This document shows positions 34,391 through 43,963 of a stretch of 55,281 nucleotides of DNA, piece by piece. Made by a program: the position numbers and the translations under genes. Source of the DNA: an uncultured Verrucomicrobia subdivision 3 bacterium (GTDB lineage: Bacteria; Verrucomicrobiota; Verrucomicrobiae; Limisphaerales; UBA11358); assembly GCA_903847285.1 (NCBI GenBank), contig CAINDH010000266.1, forward strand, positions 1 to 55,281, read 5' to 3'. A model generated the notes under the pieces. The model was not told the DNA's origin. It saw only the letters and a program-made list of their open reading frames with translations, and made no database searches. The stretch's first letter is position 1. Each line of letters starts with the position of its first letter.

Positions 34391-35317
34391 ATGTCCAGCC
34401 CGGCTCTTGTCATTGAACATCTGCGTGTGGATTTCCCCGACGTGATCGCCGTGAACGATCTCACGCTCACGATGGATACGGGTGATGTCTGCGGCCTAAT
34501 CGGTCCTAACGGCGCGGGCAAAACCACCACGATGCGCGCCATCTCCGGCTTGCAAGAATTCACGCGCGGCTCCGTGCGGGTCGGCGGCCACGAACTCGCC
34601 AGCGAACCGGATGAGTTGAAACGTCGCCTCGGTTTCATGCCGGATTTCTGCCCGACCTACGATCAGCTCACCACGTCGGAATTTCTCGAACACTTCGCCC
34701 GTGCGTTCGACGTGCCGAACCGCTCCAAGCGCATCGAGGAATGTCTGGAACTTACCTGGCTTACGGACAAGCGAGATGCCTTGTGCGAAGGACTTTCCCG
34801 CGGCATGAAGCAACGGCTAGTGCTGGCAAAAACGTTGCTGCCTGATCCGCAAGTATTGTTGCTCGACGAACCCGCCAGCGGACTCGACCCGCTCGGCCGC
34901 ATCGAGCTACGGAAAATTCTTTTGCAACTGCGCGAGGCAGGCAAAGCCGTCTTGATCTCGTCACACATCCTCACCGAGCTTTCCGGCTTCTGCAACAAAG
35001 CCGCCATCATGGAGCGGGGCAAGCTCATGAAGTTCGGCACCATCGCCGATCTCGGCCAGCAGATGAGCCAGCGCAAAATGTCCGTGAAGTGGCGAGCCGA
35101 CGGCGACAAGGCTGTGGAACTCCTGAAAAATTCCGGCGCAAAAAATCTGGAAGCCTCCGCCATCGGCGCGACGTTCGATTTCGATGGCGGAACCGAAGAA
35201 CTTGATGAATTGCTGAAAACCCTCGTCACGCAAGGGGTCCGCGTGTCCGAGTGGCGCGGCGTGGGCGATGACCTGGAACAAATCTTTTTACAATCCGGCG
35301 CGAAGGAGTTGATGTGA
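34391..35317 (+). CDS. ABC transporter ATP-binding protein
   Basis: A 308-residue ATPase. Walker A is IGPNGAGKTTTMRAISG (~residues 37-53), Q-loop near GFMPDFCPTYDQLTTSEF, signature LSRGMKQRLVLAKTLL, Walker B QVLLLDEPASGLDPLGRIEL and the switch His in ISSHILTEL. The C-terminal ~90 residues fit the DUF4162-type tail of the ABC-2 drug or gliding-export class. It forms a transporter with the next gene (stop overlaps GTG start), which is, however, broken. Confidence 0.92.
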   Translation: MSSPALVIEHLRVDFPDVIAVNDLTLTMDTGDVCGLIGPNGAGKTTTMRAISGLQEFTRGSVRVGGHELASEPDELKRRLGFMPDFCPTYDQLTTSEFLEHFARAFDVPNRSKRIEECLELTWLTDKRDALCEGLSRGMKQRLVLAKTLLPDPQVLLLDEPASGLDPLGRIELRKILLQLREAGKAVLISSHILTELSGFCNKAAIMERGKLMKFGTIADLGQQMSQRKMSVKWRADGDKAVELLKNSGAKNLEASAIGATFDFDGGTEELDELLKTLVTQGVRVSEWRGVGDDLEQIFLQSGAKELM

Positions 35318-36775
35318 AACTTTCCGAGAACCCAATTTTTCTGACGCACAAACGGCTCGTGCATCGCGGCGGCGTGCTGGCAGCGGTGGTCATCGCCACG
35401 CTCATCGGTTTCAGTCTGCTACTCGGCCAGATCAGCAGCTTGAGCGAACTTCACCAGTCGCACTGGGGATTTCGTTCTCCCGCTCAAATAGGTAAAAATT
35501 TTTACGGCTGGGTGATTGGCGTGGAGATTTTTATGCTCGTGCTGCTCGGCGCGAATCGCGTCACGCGCGCGCTACAGGAGGATCGCAAAGCCGGCCTGTG
35601 GGATAGCAACCGGCTAACGCCGCTGAAGCCGGAACAGATTGTCGCCGGCTACTGGCTCGCACCGGCGTTGCGGGAGTTTTACATGGCGGCAGTGCTGGCA
35701 GGATTCGGCCTGCTCGTCGTGCTATTTTCGCACCTGCCCATCACGCTCTGGCTGGGCACACAGACACTCATCTTCAGCACGGCCTTGTTTTGCGGATTAC
35801 TGGGCATCTTGTTCGGCATGGCGGCGCAAAAATCCTCCGGCGCGCTGGTTTTTCTGGCAATGTTCTTTTTCATTCCCTTCTCCTTCGTCGCCCCCAGCCG
35901 CGTGCTGACGAATTTTTTATTTCCGATTTATGGCATGGGGAATTTGTTCCAAGCCAGTGATGGCGACCGCAACTGGTCACACAATCCGGAATTGTTTGGC
36001 CTGCCCATGCCGGCGATTTTAATCAGCCTCGGCTTACAGGCCATCATTCGGGTGGTTCATCTGGCGCGTGCTGGTGCGGAAGACGGCGAACCCGTTTCAA
36101 CCGCTGCTGCTGCGCTGGGAGGCCATTTCAATTTTCAGCATCATGGTATTCGCACAACACGCGTTGATTTGGAACAGCTGGGCCAATGCGAACTAAGGCA
36201 GCCGGAACGAACAACTGCTTGCAATCACTCACGGCGGCACGCTGTTGCTTGGACTCGCACTGCTTCTCCTGGCGAATCGCCCGCCGGAACAGATTCGTGT
36301 GGAGGCCATGCGACTCGGCCTGAAAAGCCTCGGTGATATTTTTCAGCGCAGCGGTGCTTCGCTCGCCCTCGCGTTCGGTGGCGTGGCGGCGGTGGCGATG
36401 ACGCTGCAATTATCCACGCACCTAGATGGAATATCTGCGCTGGTGATAGTGTTAGTCAACACCGTCAATATATTCCTCATCCTCACCTTGCTGTTGGAGT
36501 TTTGCCGCCTGCGCCATCAACGCCGCGCGTTAGGCTTTGTCGCGCTATGGTTGTTTGTGCTGGTCGTCGTGCCGTTGATTCTCGCGGGCGTTTTCCAAAG
36601 CGAGGAAACCGCGCAAGTCTGTCTGCTCGCACCAGGCTTTCTCGCTTTGATGGATGTCAGCGCGGATAAATTACCCGCATTGCACCGCGTGAACCTCGTT
36701 CACTTTGCCGTCGTGATTATTCTTCTCATTAACTGGCGGCGGCAGTGGAAAAAACTACTGTCCCGCGCGGTTTGA
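35314..36775 (+). pseudogene. ABC-2-type permease, disrupted by a frameshift and an in-frame stop
   Basis: The protein starts with GTG 35314, overlapping the ATPase gene, and shows helices such as GGVLAAVVIATLIGFSLLL, ALREFYMAAVLAGFGLLVVL and IFSTALFCGLLGILFGMAA. Near 36040 the frame changes: the +1 frame continues with FGWFIWRVLVRKTANPFQPL then LLRWEAIS... up to TAA at 36194-36196, and the same frame carries on after it with SRNEQLLAITHGGTLLLGLA and helices to 36775. Two separate lesions make a permease of ~485 residues non-functional, unless they are sequence errors. The ATPase upstream is intact. Confidence 0.75.
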
Positions 36776-36792
36776 ATTTCCAAGCCAGCCAA

Positions 36793-38115
36793 TCAACCCG
36801 CCTGCGTCGCCGCTGAAGGTTTCACCCATTGCGCGAGCGCGGCGGCAATGAGCATACAGACACCGCCCGCCATCACCGCGTGGACGAGGTTGCCGCCGAG
36901 ATAATTTTTCACCAGCGGTCCGAACGTCAGGGCTGCCAAAATTTCCGGCAGCACGATAAAGAAGTTGAAGATGCCCATGTAAACACCCATGCGCTCCGGC
37001 GGTAACGCACCCGCAAGAATCGCGTAAGGCATTGAGAGAATACTGGCCCAAGCCACGCCGCCAAGCGCCAGCGCGATGAGCAGAAAATTTTTCTGTTCTT
37101 CACCGTGGATGAATCCGACCGCCAGCAAACCGATGCCGCCAAGCGCAAGGCAGATGCCGTGGATGCGCCGCCGGTCAAACTTTCTGGCCGCCGCCATCAG
37201 CGCGAACGCGGCCAAAAACGTGACTGCGTCCTTGAGCGAATAACAAACGCCCGCCCATTCCGCGCCGCGCTTGAACAGTTCCGAATTCGGATCGCTGCTG
37301 CCGAAAACCGCCGGCACGGCGTTGGAGAAATGCAGCCACATGCAGAACAAGCCGAGCCACGTAAAAAATTGCACGAGCGCCAATCGCTTCATTGTTTCGG
37401 GCATCTCCCGCACGGCGGAAAAAATTTCGCCTGCGAAATGCGCCAGTCCTTTGCTCGATTCTTTCTTACGACGAAATTCCCCCAAGTTTTCCGGGGGGTA
37501 TTCCTTCGTTGAAAAAATCGTCCACAACACCGCTGTGAAAAATGCCGCCGCACCGCAATAGAAGGAGATTTTCACGTTCAGCGGAATCGCGTTGCCCGCG
37601 CTGGTTTCACTGCTGACATGAAACCAGTTCTTCAAAATGTAAGGCAACATTCCCGCCACCACCGCGCCGACGCCGATGAAAAAACTTTGCATCGCGAACC
37701 CCATGCCCCGTTGCTGCTCCGGCAGTTTATCCGCCACGAACGCGCGGAAGGGTTCCATGCTGACATTGATGCTCGCGTCGAGAATCCATAACAGCCCCGC
37801 CGCCATCCAGAGCGTGCTGCAATTCGGCATCGCGATGAGTGCGAGCGAACTCAAGATCGCGCCGACGAGAAAATACGGACGACGACGACCAAGCCGTCCC
37901 CAAGTGCGGTCGCTCATCGCGCCGATGATGGGTTGAATGATGAAACCAGTGAGCGGTGCGGCGAGCCAGAGCATGGGAATCTGCGAATCGGATGCCCCAA
38001 GGTATTTGTAGATGGGACTCATGTTCGCCATCTGCAGGCCCCAGCCGAACTGGATGCCGAGAAAGCCGAAGCTCATGTTCCAAATCTGCCAGAATGAAAG
38101 TTGCGGTTTTTGCAT
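36793..38115 (-). CDS. MFS sugar transporter of the GPH/SUC (SLC45-like) type
   Basis: A 440-residue transporter with 12 helices, starting at ATG 38115 ([20 protein letters not shown]). Characteristic are the Gln/Trp-rich first helix [40 protein letters not shown], and the loop [15 protein letters not shown] (RxGRRRP), all shared with sucrose/maltose cation symporters. It probably imports a disaccharide or other sugar with protons or sodium. The gene stands alone between the broken ABC permease and the NHL protein, and is read opposite to the ABC genes. Confidence 0.85.
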   Translation of the reverse strand: MQKPQLSFWQIWNMSFGFLGIQFGWGLQMANMSPIYKYLGASDSQIPMLWLAAPLTGFIIQPIIGAMSDRTWGRLGRRRPYFLVGAILSSLALIAMPNCSTLWMAAGLLWILDASINVSMEPFRAFVADKLPEQQRGMGFAMQSFFIGVGAVVAGMLPYILKNWFHVSSETSAGNAIPLNVKISFYCGAAAFFTAVLWTIFSTKEYPPENLGEFRRKKESSKGLAHFAGEIFSAVREMPETMKRLALVQFFTWLGLFCMWLHFSNAVPAVFGSSDPNSELFKRGAEWAGVCYSLKDAVTFLAAFALMAAARKFDRRRIHGICLALGGIGLLAVGFIHGEEQKNFLLIALALGGVAWASILSMPYAILAGALPPERMGVYMGIFNFFIVLPEILAALTFGPLVKNYLGGNLVHAVMAGGVCMLIAAALAQWVKPSAATQAG

Positions 38116-38185
38116 GGGATTGCCCGCATGGTGCGTTTCCGCTGCGCCGATGGCAAGCCGCACAACCATGCGGCGAAAGCTAGAA

Positions 38186-39448
38186 TCAATTCAACATCAG
38201 CACGCGATATACTTTCATTCCCGTCGCGGAATTATCCGTCGCACTCAAACTGAAACCAGTGGCGGATTGCGGCAAACCAAGATTGCTCCACGCCGCTGTC
38301 AAATCTGACTTGAACTGCACTTGATAAATCTTCCCGATGACAGCGTCCCAAGAAACCGTCGCGGTATGCGTCGCGCCCGCGAGTTGAAAAATGATTTTGA
38401 ACGGCACGATGACCGTGCGCACCAGTTCATTGTAAGTGTCCGCGACGATGAGCGAGCCGTCCGCCGCCACGATGAGGCCGTAGGGGCTAAAAAATTTACC
38501 CGAGCCGTTCACGCCGCTGTTCGTGCCAGAAATTCCTGCAGCGCCGCTCACCGTGCTGACGATGCCATTTGTAGCAATCTTGCGAATAGCTTGATTGAAG
38601 GAGTCGGCCACAAATAAATTTCCTCGCGCGTCAAACGCCAGCTCCGCCGGGGCGCGGAAACGCGCAGCGGCCAGGTCGCCGTCGGTCGCACCGTCCTGAC
38701 CCGCCGCACCAGCAAACGTCGTCACCACGCCGTTCGTTGAAATCTTGCGGATGGTGTTATTGTTCGCGTCGCTTACGAAAAGATTTCCGCGCGCATCAAA
38801 CTTCAGCCCGCATGGCCCGTTGAATTGCGCGTTCGTGCCGCTGCCGTCCACGCTGCCCCACACCTGCGGGCTTCCCGCGAACGTTGTCACGTTGCCGCCG
38901 GAAATTTTCCGGATGCAATGATTCCCGGCGTCGGCCACAAACACCGTGCCATTGGTGGCGACGGTTATGCCGAGCGGGGAGTTGAACCATGCGCTCCCAC
39001 TAGCACCGTCTAGGAATCCGCTGGAGCCAGCAACGCCAGCGAAGGTTGTCACCACACCTGACACTGTGATTTTGCGGATGACATGGTTGCCAGTATCGCA
39101 GACAAAAAGATTTCCGCTGCTGTCGAACGCCAGCCCGCACGGCGTGTTGAAAGACGCATTGGTTCCCGTGGCATTGGCCGAGCCGGAAACGCCGAGTTTG
39201 CCCGCAAACGTTGTGACAACGCCGTTCGTAGTGACCTTTCGAATGGCGTGGTTGCGCGAGTCGGCGATGAAATAATTTCCGCCCGCATCCATGACGATGG
39301 CCGCTGGATCGCTGAACAACGCATTCGTGCCGCTGCCGTTCGCCGCGCCGCTGACCTGCGCCTGTCCGGCCAACGTCGTGACAGCGTCTTGCGCGCGCAA
39401 CGCACACGCGAGCGCGAGCAAAGTCAGGATGGCGGACAGTTTGCTCAT
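38186..39448 (-). CDS. NHL-repeat beta-propeller protein, exported
   Basis: A 420-residue protein with signal peptide MSKLSAILTLLALACALRA. Six NHL-type repeats are visible, for example ALFSDPAAIVMDAGGNYFIA then DSRNHAIRKVTTNGVVTTFAG, ASFNTPCGLAFDSSGNLFVC then DTGNHVIRKI, and AQFNGPCGLKFDARGNLFVS then DANNNTIRKI. The C-terminus (IFQLAGATHTATVSWDAVIG; KIYQVQFKSDLTAAWSNLG) is a Verrucomicrobial end domain. Its ATG overlaps the stop of the large multihaem cytochrome, so the two are coupled and the propeller may sit with the cytochrome outside the cell. Confidence 0.88.
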   Translation of the reverse strand: MSKLSAILTLLALACALRAQDAVTTLAGQAQVSGAANGSGTNALFSDPAAIVMDAGGNYFIADSRNHAIRKVTTNGVVTTFAGKLGVSGSANATGTNASFNTPCGLAFDSSGNLFVCDTGNHVIRKITVSGVVTTFAGVAGSSGFLDGASGSAWFNSPLGITVATNGTVFVADAGNHCIRKISGGNVTTFAGSPQVWGSVDGSGTNAQFNGPCGLKFDARGNLFVSDANNNTIRKISTNGVVTTFAGAAGQDGATDGDLAAARFRAPAELAFDARGNLFVADSFNQAIRKIATNGIVSTVSGAAGISGTNSGVNGSGKFFSPYGLIVAADGSLIVADTYNELVRTVIVPFKIIFQLAGATHTATVSWDAVIGKIYQVQFKSDLTAAWSNLGLPQSATGFSLSATDNSATGMKVYRVLMLN

Positions 39449-42400
39449 TGGCCTCGGCGCATCAATCGTTCGTTTTGAACCGGTGCCGGTGTCGTTTCGG
39501 TTGACGCTGGTTTAAATTCCGCCGTCGGCTTCAACTCCTCGCCGCTTCGAGTCACAAGCTTTCCGTCGCGGTTGGACACATCTTCCACGGGATATATTTC
39601 GCCATCACGCTTGAAGAACTTTTCCATCTCATCAAGCTTGAACGGGCGCGAGCCTTTGCGTCCGAACACGACAGTTTGATTGCCGCTCTCGTCCACTACT
39701 CGGTCGCGGTCGAGACCACGACCAACGGCGACGGCTGGTTCATGCGTTGGATAGGTCGCGATGAGTTTTGGATTTGGCACGGGACTAAAACCCATGTGGC
39801 CGGGAACGTTCTCTGGCGAAATCATCTGGAGCACGCGCAAGCCATTCTTGCCATCGGCCACCAGCGCGAACATCGACGCGTTCACGGAACCGATTTGCAC
39901 CGCGCGAACGTCGTTCAATTTTCCATCGGCATTATAGAGCCGTTCGAGTTTTGGTTTTTCCGGATTGGAAATGTCGATGAACGCCAGGCCGTCCTCGCCG
40001 TCAGCGACGTAGGCGTAGGTGCGAGCAAGGTAAAAGCGCTGGGCGTGTTTCAGCGGCACGGTCGCGCCGGGAATCAACTTCGGCTTCACTGGATCGGTGA
40101 TATCGAGCACCTTGAAGCCTTCGTCGTCGGTCACGAATGCGTAGCGGAACTGCACGCCGACGGCGCGTGGGTTTTTCAGGCCATCGGTCATTTCACCTGC
40201 GAGCAACGGTGCTTCCAGCGCATCATTGCGTAGGCCCACAACGAACAATCCGTTTTTGCCGACAACGTAAAGATTCGTTCCCGCCATGAATGAGTGCATC
40301 GCTCCGGTGAGTTTGCCGTCCGGGTTGAAGCGAAAGATTTTTTCTTTGTCGAAGAAGTTGTTGTCGGGATTGCCGTCCAACATCGTCCCGACGGTGACCA
40401 TCACGAGACCCTCTTCGCGGTCGGTCACGAACACCCACGCGTAGAGCGGACTCACGGCCTGTTCTTGGTTCTCCGGCTTGCGCGAGCGCAGAGGGTCCAC
40501 GCCGAGCGTGCTCGGCAGCGTGACGCTCGTGGCGTATTTCGTGCGGATGTAAGTGCGCTGGCCGAGCGGCGAAACCGGCGCGCTGGTGATGCGTTCGGAG
40601 AAACCTTTCTGATCGATGTTGGCGATGTCAAACACTTCAAAACCGCCCTCGCCATTCGCGGTGTAGAGATATTCTCCGCGCTGAACGACATCCAAAATCT
40701 CTTTCCCGTCGTGATGGTGGGCTTCTTTAATTTCACCATGATTTACTTCGACGTGCTTTTTGTAATTGTCCGGATACGCAACCTTGTGGAGATGGCTTCC
40801 AAGTGCGGCCTGCGGTTCTTCCTGTTCGGTCCAGATGACCGCTTCGAAGCCGCCCTTGCCTTCGCCGACGAAAGCGTAGCGGCCAAAGAAATTCACCGTG
40901 CCGGTGCCGAAACCGAGCAACGACGTGAGCCATGCGTTGTTGTCGTTGGACTTGGCGACGTGACAGTCCTCGCAATTCTTCGTCGTGCCCTTGCCGCTGG
41001 TCGTGTGCGGCAGATGTGGATTGTAAGCCTGACCGCTGTAACCTTCGGCGCTGATGGTCTGCTGCTGCGAATAAACCCACTCGCGATTCGCGTTTTGCGA
41101 ACTGACGATGACGGCGGACGATGAGCGGAGAACAGCGAGACGGTTACTCTTGTAGCTCGCGTCCACGCCGAGTTGAAAAACATCGTCGCGCACGACTTGC
41201 GGATTGTAGCTGGTGAAATTGCGCGTGGTCGTGCCTTCGAATTTATTCGCCGGCACGCGCTGGTTTGCGCGCATTGGCAAATGACAACCGAAACACGAAG
41301 TCGCCCACGACGAATGGCAGACCTGGCAGCCGATGTTTGAATTATCGTGCGCCAAATTGCGTGCGCACTTTGCTGGCTCCGGCACTGCGCCCCAAGTTTT
41401 ACCATCGCGACCAAGCGTCTTTGCGTAAGCCGACTTCGCGTTGTAGTGCGAGGACGTCGGATCAACGGTGTCCATTGTCTGCGGCACTTCCCAAAGCATG
41501 TCTGCCGACATGGAGGAGCGCTGGAACAATTTATTTCCCTGCCAGAAAAAGCGCGGGCCATACGCGGTGTTGTTCGCGCGCAAGTCCACACCGGCGATGT
41601 TCGTGCCAGTGAAGATGCCGCCGTTACCGCTGGTCACGAGCGACGGACGTTTGGTAATCGTGCCGTGACAGTCAATGCACTCTATCGTCGTTGCGGCACG
41701 CGGTTCACCGTAGAGCAAGCCGTTGCCGTGGACGTCCACGTCGAAATGACAATCGGCGCATTGCATTCCGTGCGCGAGATGTTCGTCTTTGAGATGAACG
41801 GCCTTCGCAAATTTCTGCGGATCGTCGTGCGGAATAATTTTCTCTTCTCGATCACGCAGATTGCCTTCGCGGTCGTGTTTGAATACGGCGCGGAAAATCC
41901 AGCCGTGGCCGTGGTAATCGGCGAACTGCGTCTCGTGCAGTTTCGGATTCAGCTCGGAAACTTTTTCCAGAAAATCCAGATCGCTCCATAGTCCGCGCGC
42001 GGCAGCGGCTTCAGGATTGTCACGGATGGATTTTACCAATTCTTCCGGCGTTGGATTTTTTTGTTTGGCCGGATACATGAATTCGCCGTCGCTTTCCTGA
42101 TCCCACCAGATGTAGCCAAGATAAGGATTCACAAAGAGATTTCCCTGATGCATGTGACAGTTCATGCACTGCGCGGTCGGGATGGCGCGCGTGAACTGAT
42201 GCGTGATGGGATGACCGCGCTCATCTTTGCGGATGGCCTTGTCGGCGGTGAAACTCAAACCTTGGTTACCGTATTTGGAATACCAGCCAGAGTGCGACGG
42301 CGAACGGTCGTTCGCATAGACGACGTGGCACGCCGTGCAGCCGCTACTGCGATAGTCGCCGGGATGATTATTCGAGCCCATGAAATCGAGCAGTGGATCG

Positions 42401-43368
42401 TGCAGGCGCGTCTTCTGCAAATTCAGATACACCGGATCAATGCGGTTCAGCGTGCCGAGGCCGCGTTCGCTCAAGCGCCGCGCAGGTTTGCCGGATTCTT
42501 CAAAAGGATCGGGGCTACCGAGTGAAAGTTGTTTTTCACCACCACGCTCGAAGATGCGGAGGATGTTGCTGGGCGGAACGATCTCAAATCGTGGCAGCGG
42601 ATCGAGAAACGGGAGAATTCCCCAGCGGTCAGTCATCTCTTGCGTGACGGGGACGGGACTTTCCAGACGCAGCGCCGTGCCGTCCGCGCCGTAAGCCTGG
42701 CCGAAGCGATAATTTTTCTGATTGAATGCGCCGTTGTTGTAGAGCGCCGCGCCCCAGAGCATCCCGCCGTGGCGCATCATGCTGTGGCCGACATTGCGCA
42801 CGATGTCCGCGTGGCACGGCCCGCAGGTTTCTTCCGCCACGCGCAGGTCGCCGGGATTCACGAACTTGATGAACTCACGCGACTCGTGATTCAACAATAC
42901 CGTAGAGTCGTTCGGATTCGCAGAGCTTTGCCAGAACACCGGATTGCGTGGCACAACGTGCGCCTGCGTTTGTTTCAAACCAGGATTCGCATTGCCGCCG
43001 TGACAATCCGTGCAGCCGAGCACGACGTTTTTTGATGCGTGCATCGGCTCGCTGCCTTTGTGGCATTCCAGACATCCGACAGATTTTTTGTCCGCGTCGA
43101 GTTGCGACTGGTCCATCCAGTTCGGCTTCGGCAGTGCGTGTGCAGCGTCCGTCGGCAAATTTTTGGGGACGGAAATTTCCGGGCCGGAACCGTCCGAAGA
43201 TTCAGCAAATGATGTGGAGCTTCCAATAAGCACCAACGCCGTCGTGAGCACAACAGCCCGCCAGGGCGAAAGAGAATAGCCCAGCGATTCATCGCTGGGT
43301 TTGTGCCCGGCGCGTTGACGAGTCCCAAAGGGACGACAGAAATTACTCCGAGAGGTCGCGTTCGTCAT
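39445..43368 (-). CDS. Decahaem c-type cytochrome fused to an LVIVD-repeat beta-propeller
   Basis: About 1307 residues from ATG 43368, or shorter from GTG 43251. Ten CxxCH haem motifs are spread over the N-terminal ~800 residues: CLECH, CTDCH, CGPCH, CTACH, CMNCH, CADCH, CIDCH, CQVCH, CFGCH and CEDCH. The C-terminal part has LVIVD-type propeller blades (GEYLYTANGEGGFEVFDIAN, YAFVTDDEGFKVLDITDP, YAYVADGEDGLAFIDISNP). An export helix (AVVLTTALVLIGSSTSFA) precedes the first haem. It probably moves electrons across or outside the outer membrane together with the barrel protein upstream. The 5' end overlaps an IS200-like element, whose end encodes the residues just before the signal helix. Confidence 0.85.
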   Translation of the reverse strand: MTNATSRSNFCRPFGTRQRAGHKPSDESLGYSLSPWRAVVLTTALVLIGSSTSFAESSDGSGPEISVPKNLPTDAAHALPKPNWMDQSQLDADKKSVGCLECHKGSEPMHASKNVVLGCTDCHGGNANPGLKQTQAHVVPRNPVFWQSSANPNDSTVLLNHESREFIKFVNPGDLRVAEETCGPCHADIVRNVGHSMMRHGGMLWGAALYNNGAFNQKNYRFGQAYGADGTALRLESPVPVTQEMTDRWGILPFLDPLPRFEIVPPSNILRIFERGGEKQLSLGSPDPFEESGKPARRLSERGLGTLNRIDPVYLNLQKTRLHDPLLDFMGSNNHPGDYRSSGCTACHVVYANDRSPSHSGWYSKYGNQGLSFTADKAIRKDERGHPITHQFTRAIPTAQCMNCHMHQGNLFVNPYLGYIWWDQESDGEFMYPAKQKNPTPEELVKSIRDNPEAAAARGLWSDLDFLEKVSELNPKLHETQFADYHGHGWIFRAVFKHDREGNLRDREEKIIPHDDPQKFAKAVHLKDEHLAHGMQCADCHFDVDVHGNGLLYGEPRAATTIECIDCHGTITKRPSLVTSGNGGIFTGTNIAGVDLRANNTAYGPRFFWQGNKLFQRSSMSADMLWEVPQTMDTVDPTSSHYNAKSAYAKTLGRDGKTWGAVPEPAKCARNLAHDNSNIGCQVCHSSWATSCFGCHLPMRANQRVPANKFEGTTTRNFTSYNPQVVRDDVFQLGVDASYKSNRLAVLRSSSAVIVSSQNANREWVYSQQQTISAEGYSGQAYNPHLPHTTSGKGTTKNCEDCHVAKSNDNNAWLTSLLGFGTGTVNFFGRYAFVGEGKGGFEAVIWTEQEEPQAALGSHLHKVAYPDNYKKHVEVNHGEIKEAHHHDGKEILDVVQRGEYLYTANGEGGFEVFDIANIDQKGFSERITSAPVSPLGQRTYIRTKYATSVTLPSTLGVDPLRSRKPENQEQAVSPLYAWVFVTDREEGLVMVTVGTMLDGNPDNNFFDKEKIFRFNPDGKLTGAMHSFMAGTNLYVVGKNGLFVVGLRNDALEAPLLAGEMTDGLKNPRAVGVQFRYAFVTDDEGFKVLDITDPVKPKLIPGATVPLKHAQRFYLARTYAYVADGEDGLAFIDISNPEKPKLERLYNADGKLNDVRAVQIGSVNASMFALVADGKNGLRVLQMISPENVPGHMGFSPVPNPKLIATYPTHEPAVAVGRGLDRDRVVDESGNQTVVFGRKGSRPFKLDEMEKFFKRDGEIYPVEDVSNRDGKLVTRSGEELKPTAEFKPASTETTPAPVQNERLMRRGQ

Positions 43369-43887
43369 AGGCGTGTCCGTGTTTTTCCAGAAAAGTTTTG
43401 AACTCTTCAAGGAATGTTTTTTGGCGATGATGCTCGGCTTGGTTGGCGATGTATTTTTTGGTTTCTTCCAAACCTGAGATACCGATGGAAAAAGCTCCAT
43501 AACCCTCCTGCCACTGGAATGACCAAAGTTCCTTGAATTCTTCATACAGCCATTTGGAAGAATTGCCTTTGATCAATTGATCGGCTTTGGAGAGCGCAAT
43601 GGTTGGCGGAAGTGAAATCAAGACATGAACATGGTCATTGAATCCACCAACAGCCAGCGCAGAAATTTTATTCGCACGGGCGATGCCGCCGATGTAAGGC
43701 CAGAGGCGTGCTTGGATTTCCGGCGTAATCACGGGCTGGCGTCCTTTCGTGCTCCACACGCAATGATACAGGCTGTTGGTGAATGTGTGCATTTATTCTG
43801 CCGTCCCTAGGGGACTCAGTTCGATTTGCATCATGAACCCACCATTGTAATGGTGGGCTATTTTCTTTCGCCCTGCCGGGCTGGGGA
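43257..43887 (-). mobile_element. IS200-like insertion element
   Basis: An element of ~630 bp. Both ends carry, in inverted orientation, a GGGCGAAAGA(A/G)AATAGCCCA sequence leading into a hairpin: AGCCCAGCG/CGCTGGGTT at 43278-43302 and AACCCACCATT/AATGGTGGGCT at 43836-43859. Between them is one transposase gene. It separates the outer-membrane barrel gene from the cytochrome gene. A short element with the same end sequence and hairpin but no transposase is at 50365-50447. Confidence 0.75.
43343..43792 (-). CDS. tnpA: IS200/IS605-type (Y1, HUH) transposase
   Basis: A 149-residue single-strand transposase. The HUH metal motif is in GGFNDHVHVLISLP (His-Val-His), and the catalytic Tyr is in EETKKYIANQAEHHR. 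The start HTFTNSLYHCVWSTKGRQPV is characteristic of this family, and length is standard. These enzymes cut and join single-stranded DNA at hairpins near the element ends, matching the hairpins seen on both sides. Related enzymes (RAYTs) mobilise REP sequences. It appears intact. Confidence 0.93.
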   Translation of the reverse strand: MHTFTNSLYHCVWSTKGRQPVITPEIQARLWPYIGGIARANKISALAVGGFNDHVHVLISLPPTIALSKADQLIKGNSSKWLYEEFKELWSFQWQEGYGAFSIGISGLEETKKYIANQAEHHRQKTFLEEFKTFLEKHGHAYDERDLSE

Positions 43888-43963
43888 AATCTTTGCGACA
43901 TACCTTTGAAAACTCAAGCGAGCTTGGGTATCTAATTCCAATTTTGAAACTCGTTTTCATGTT

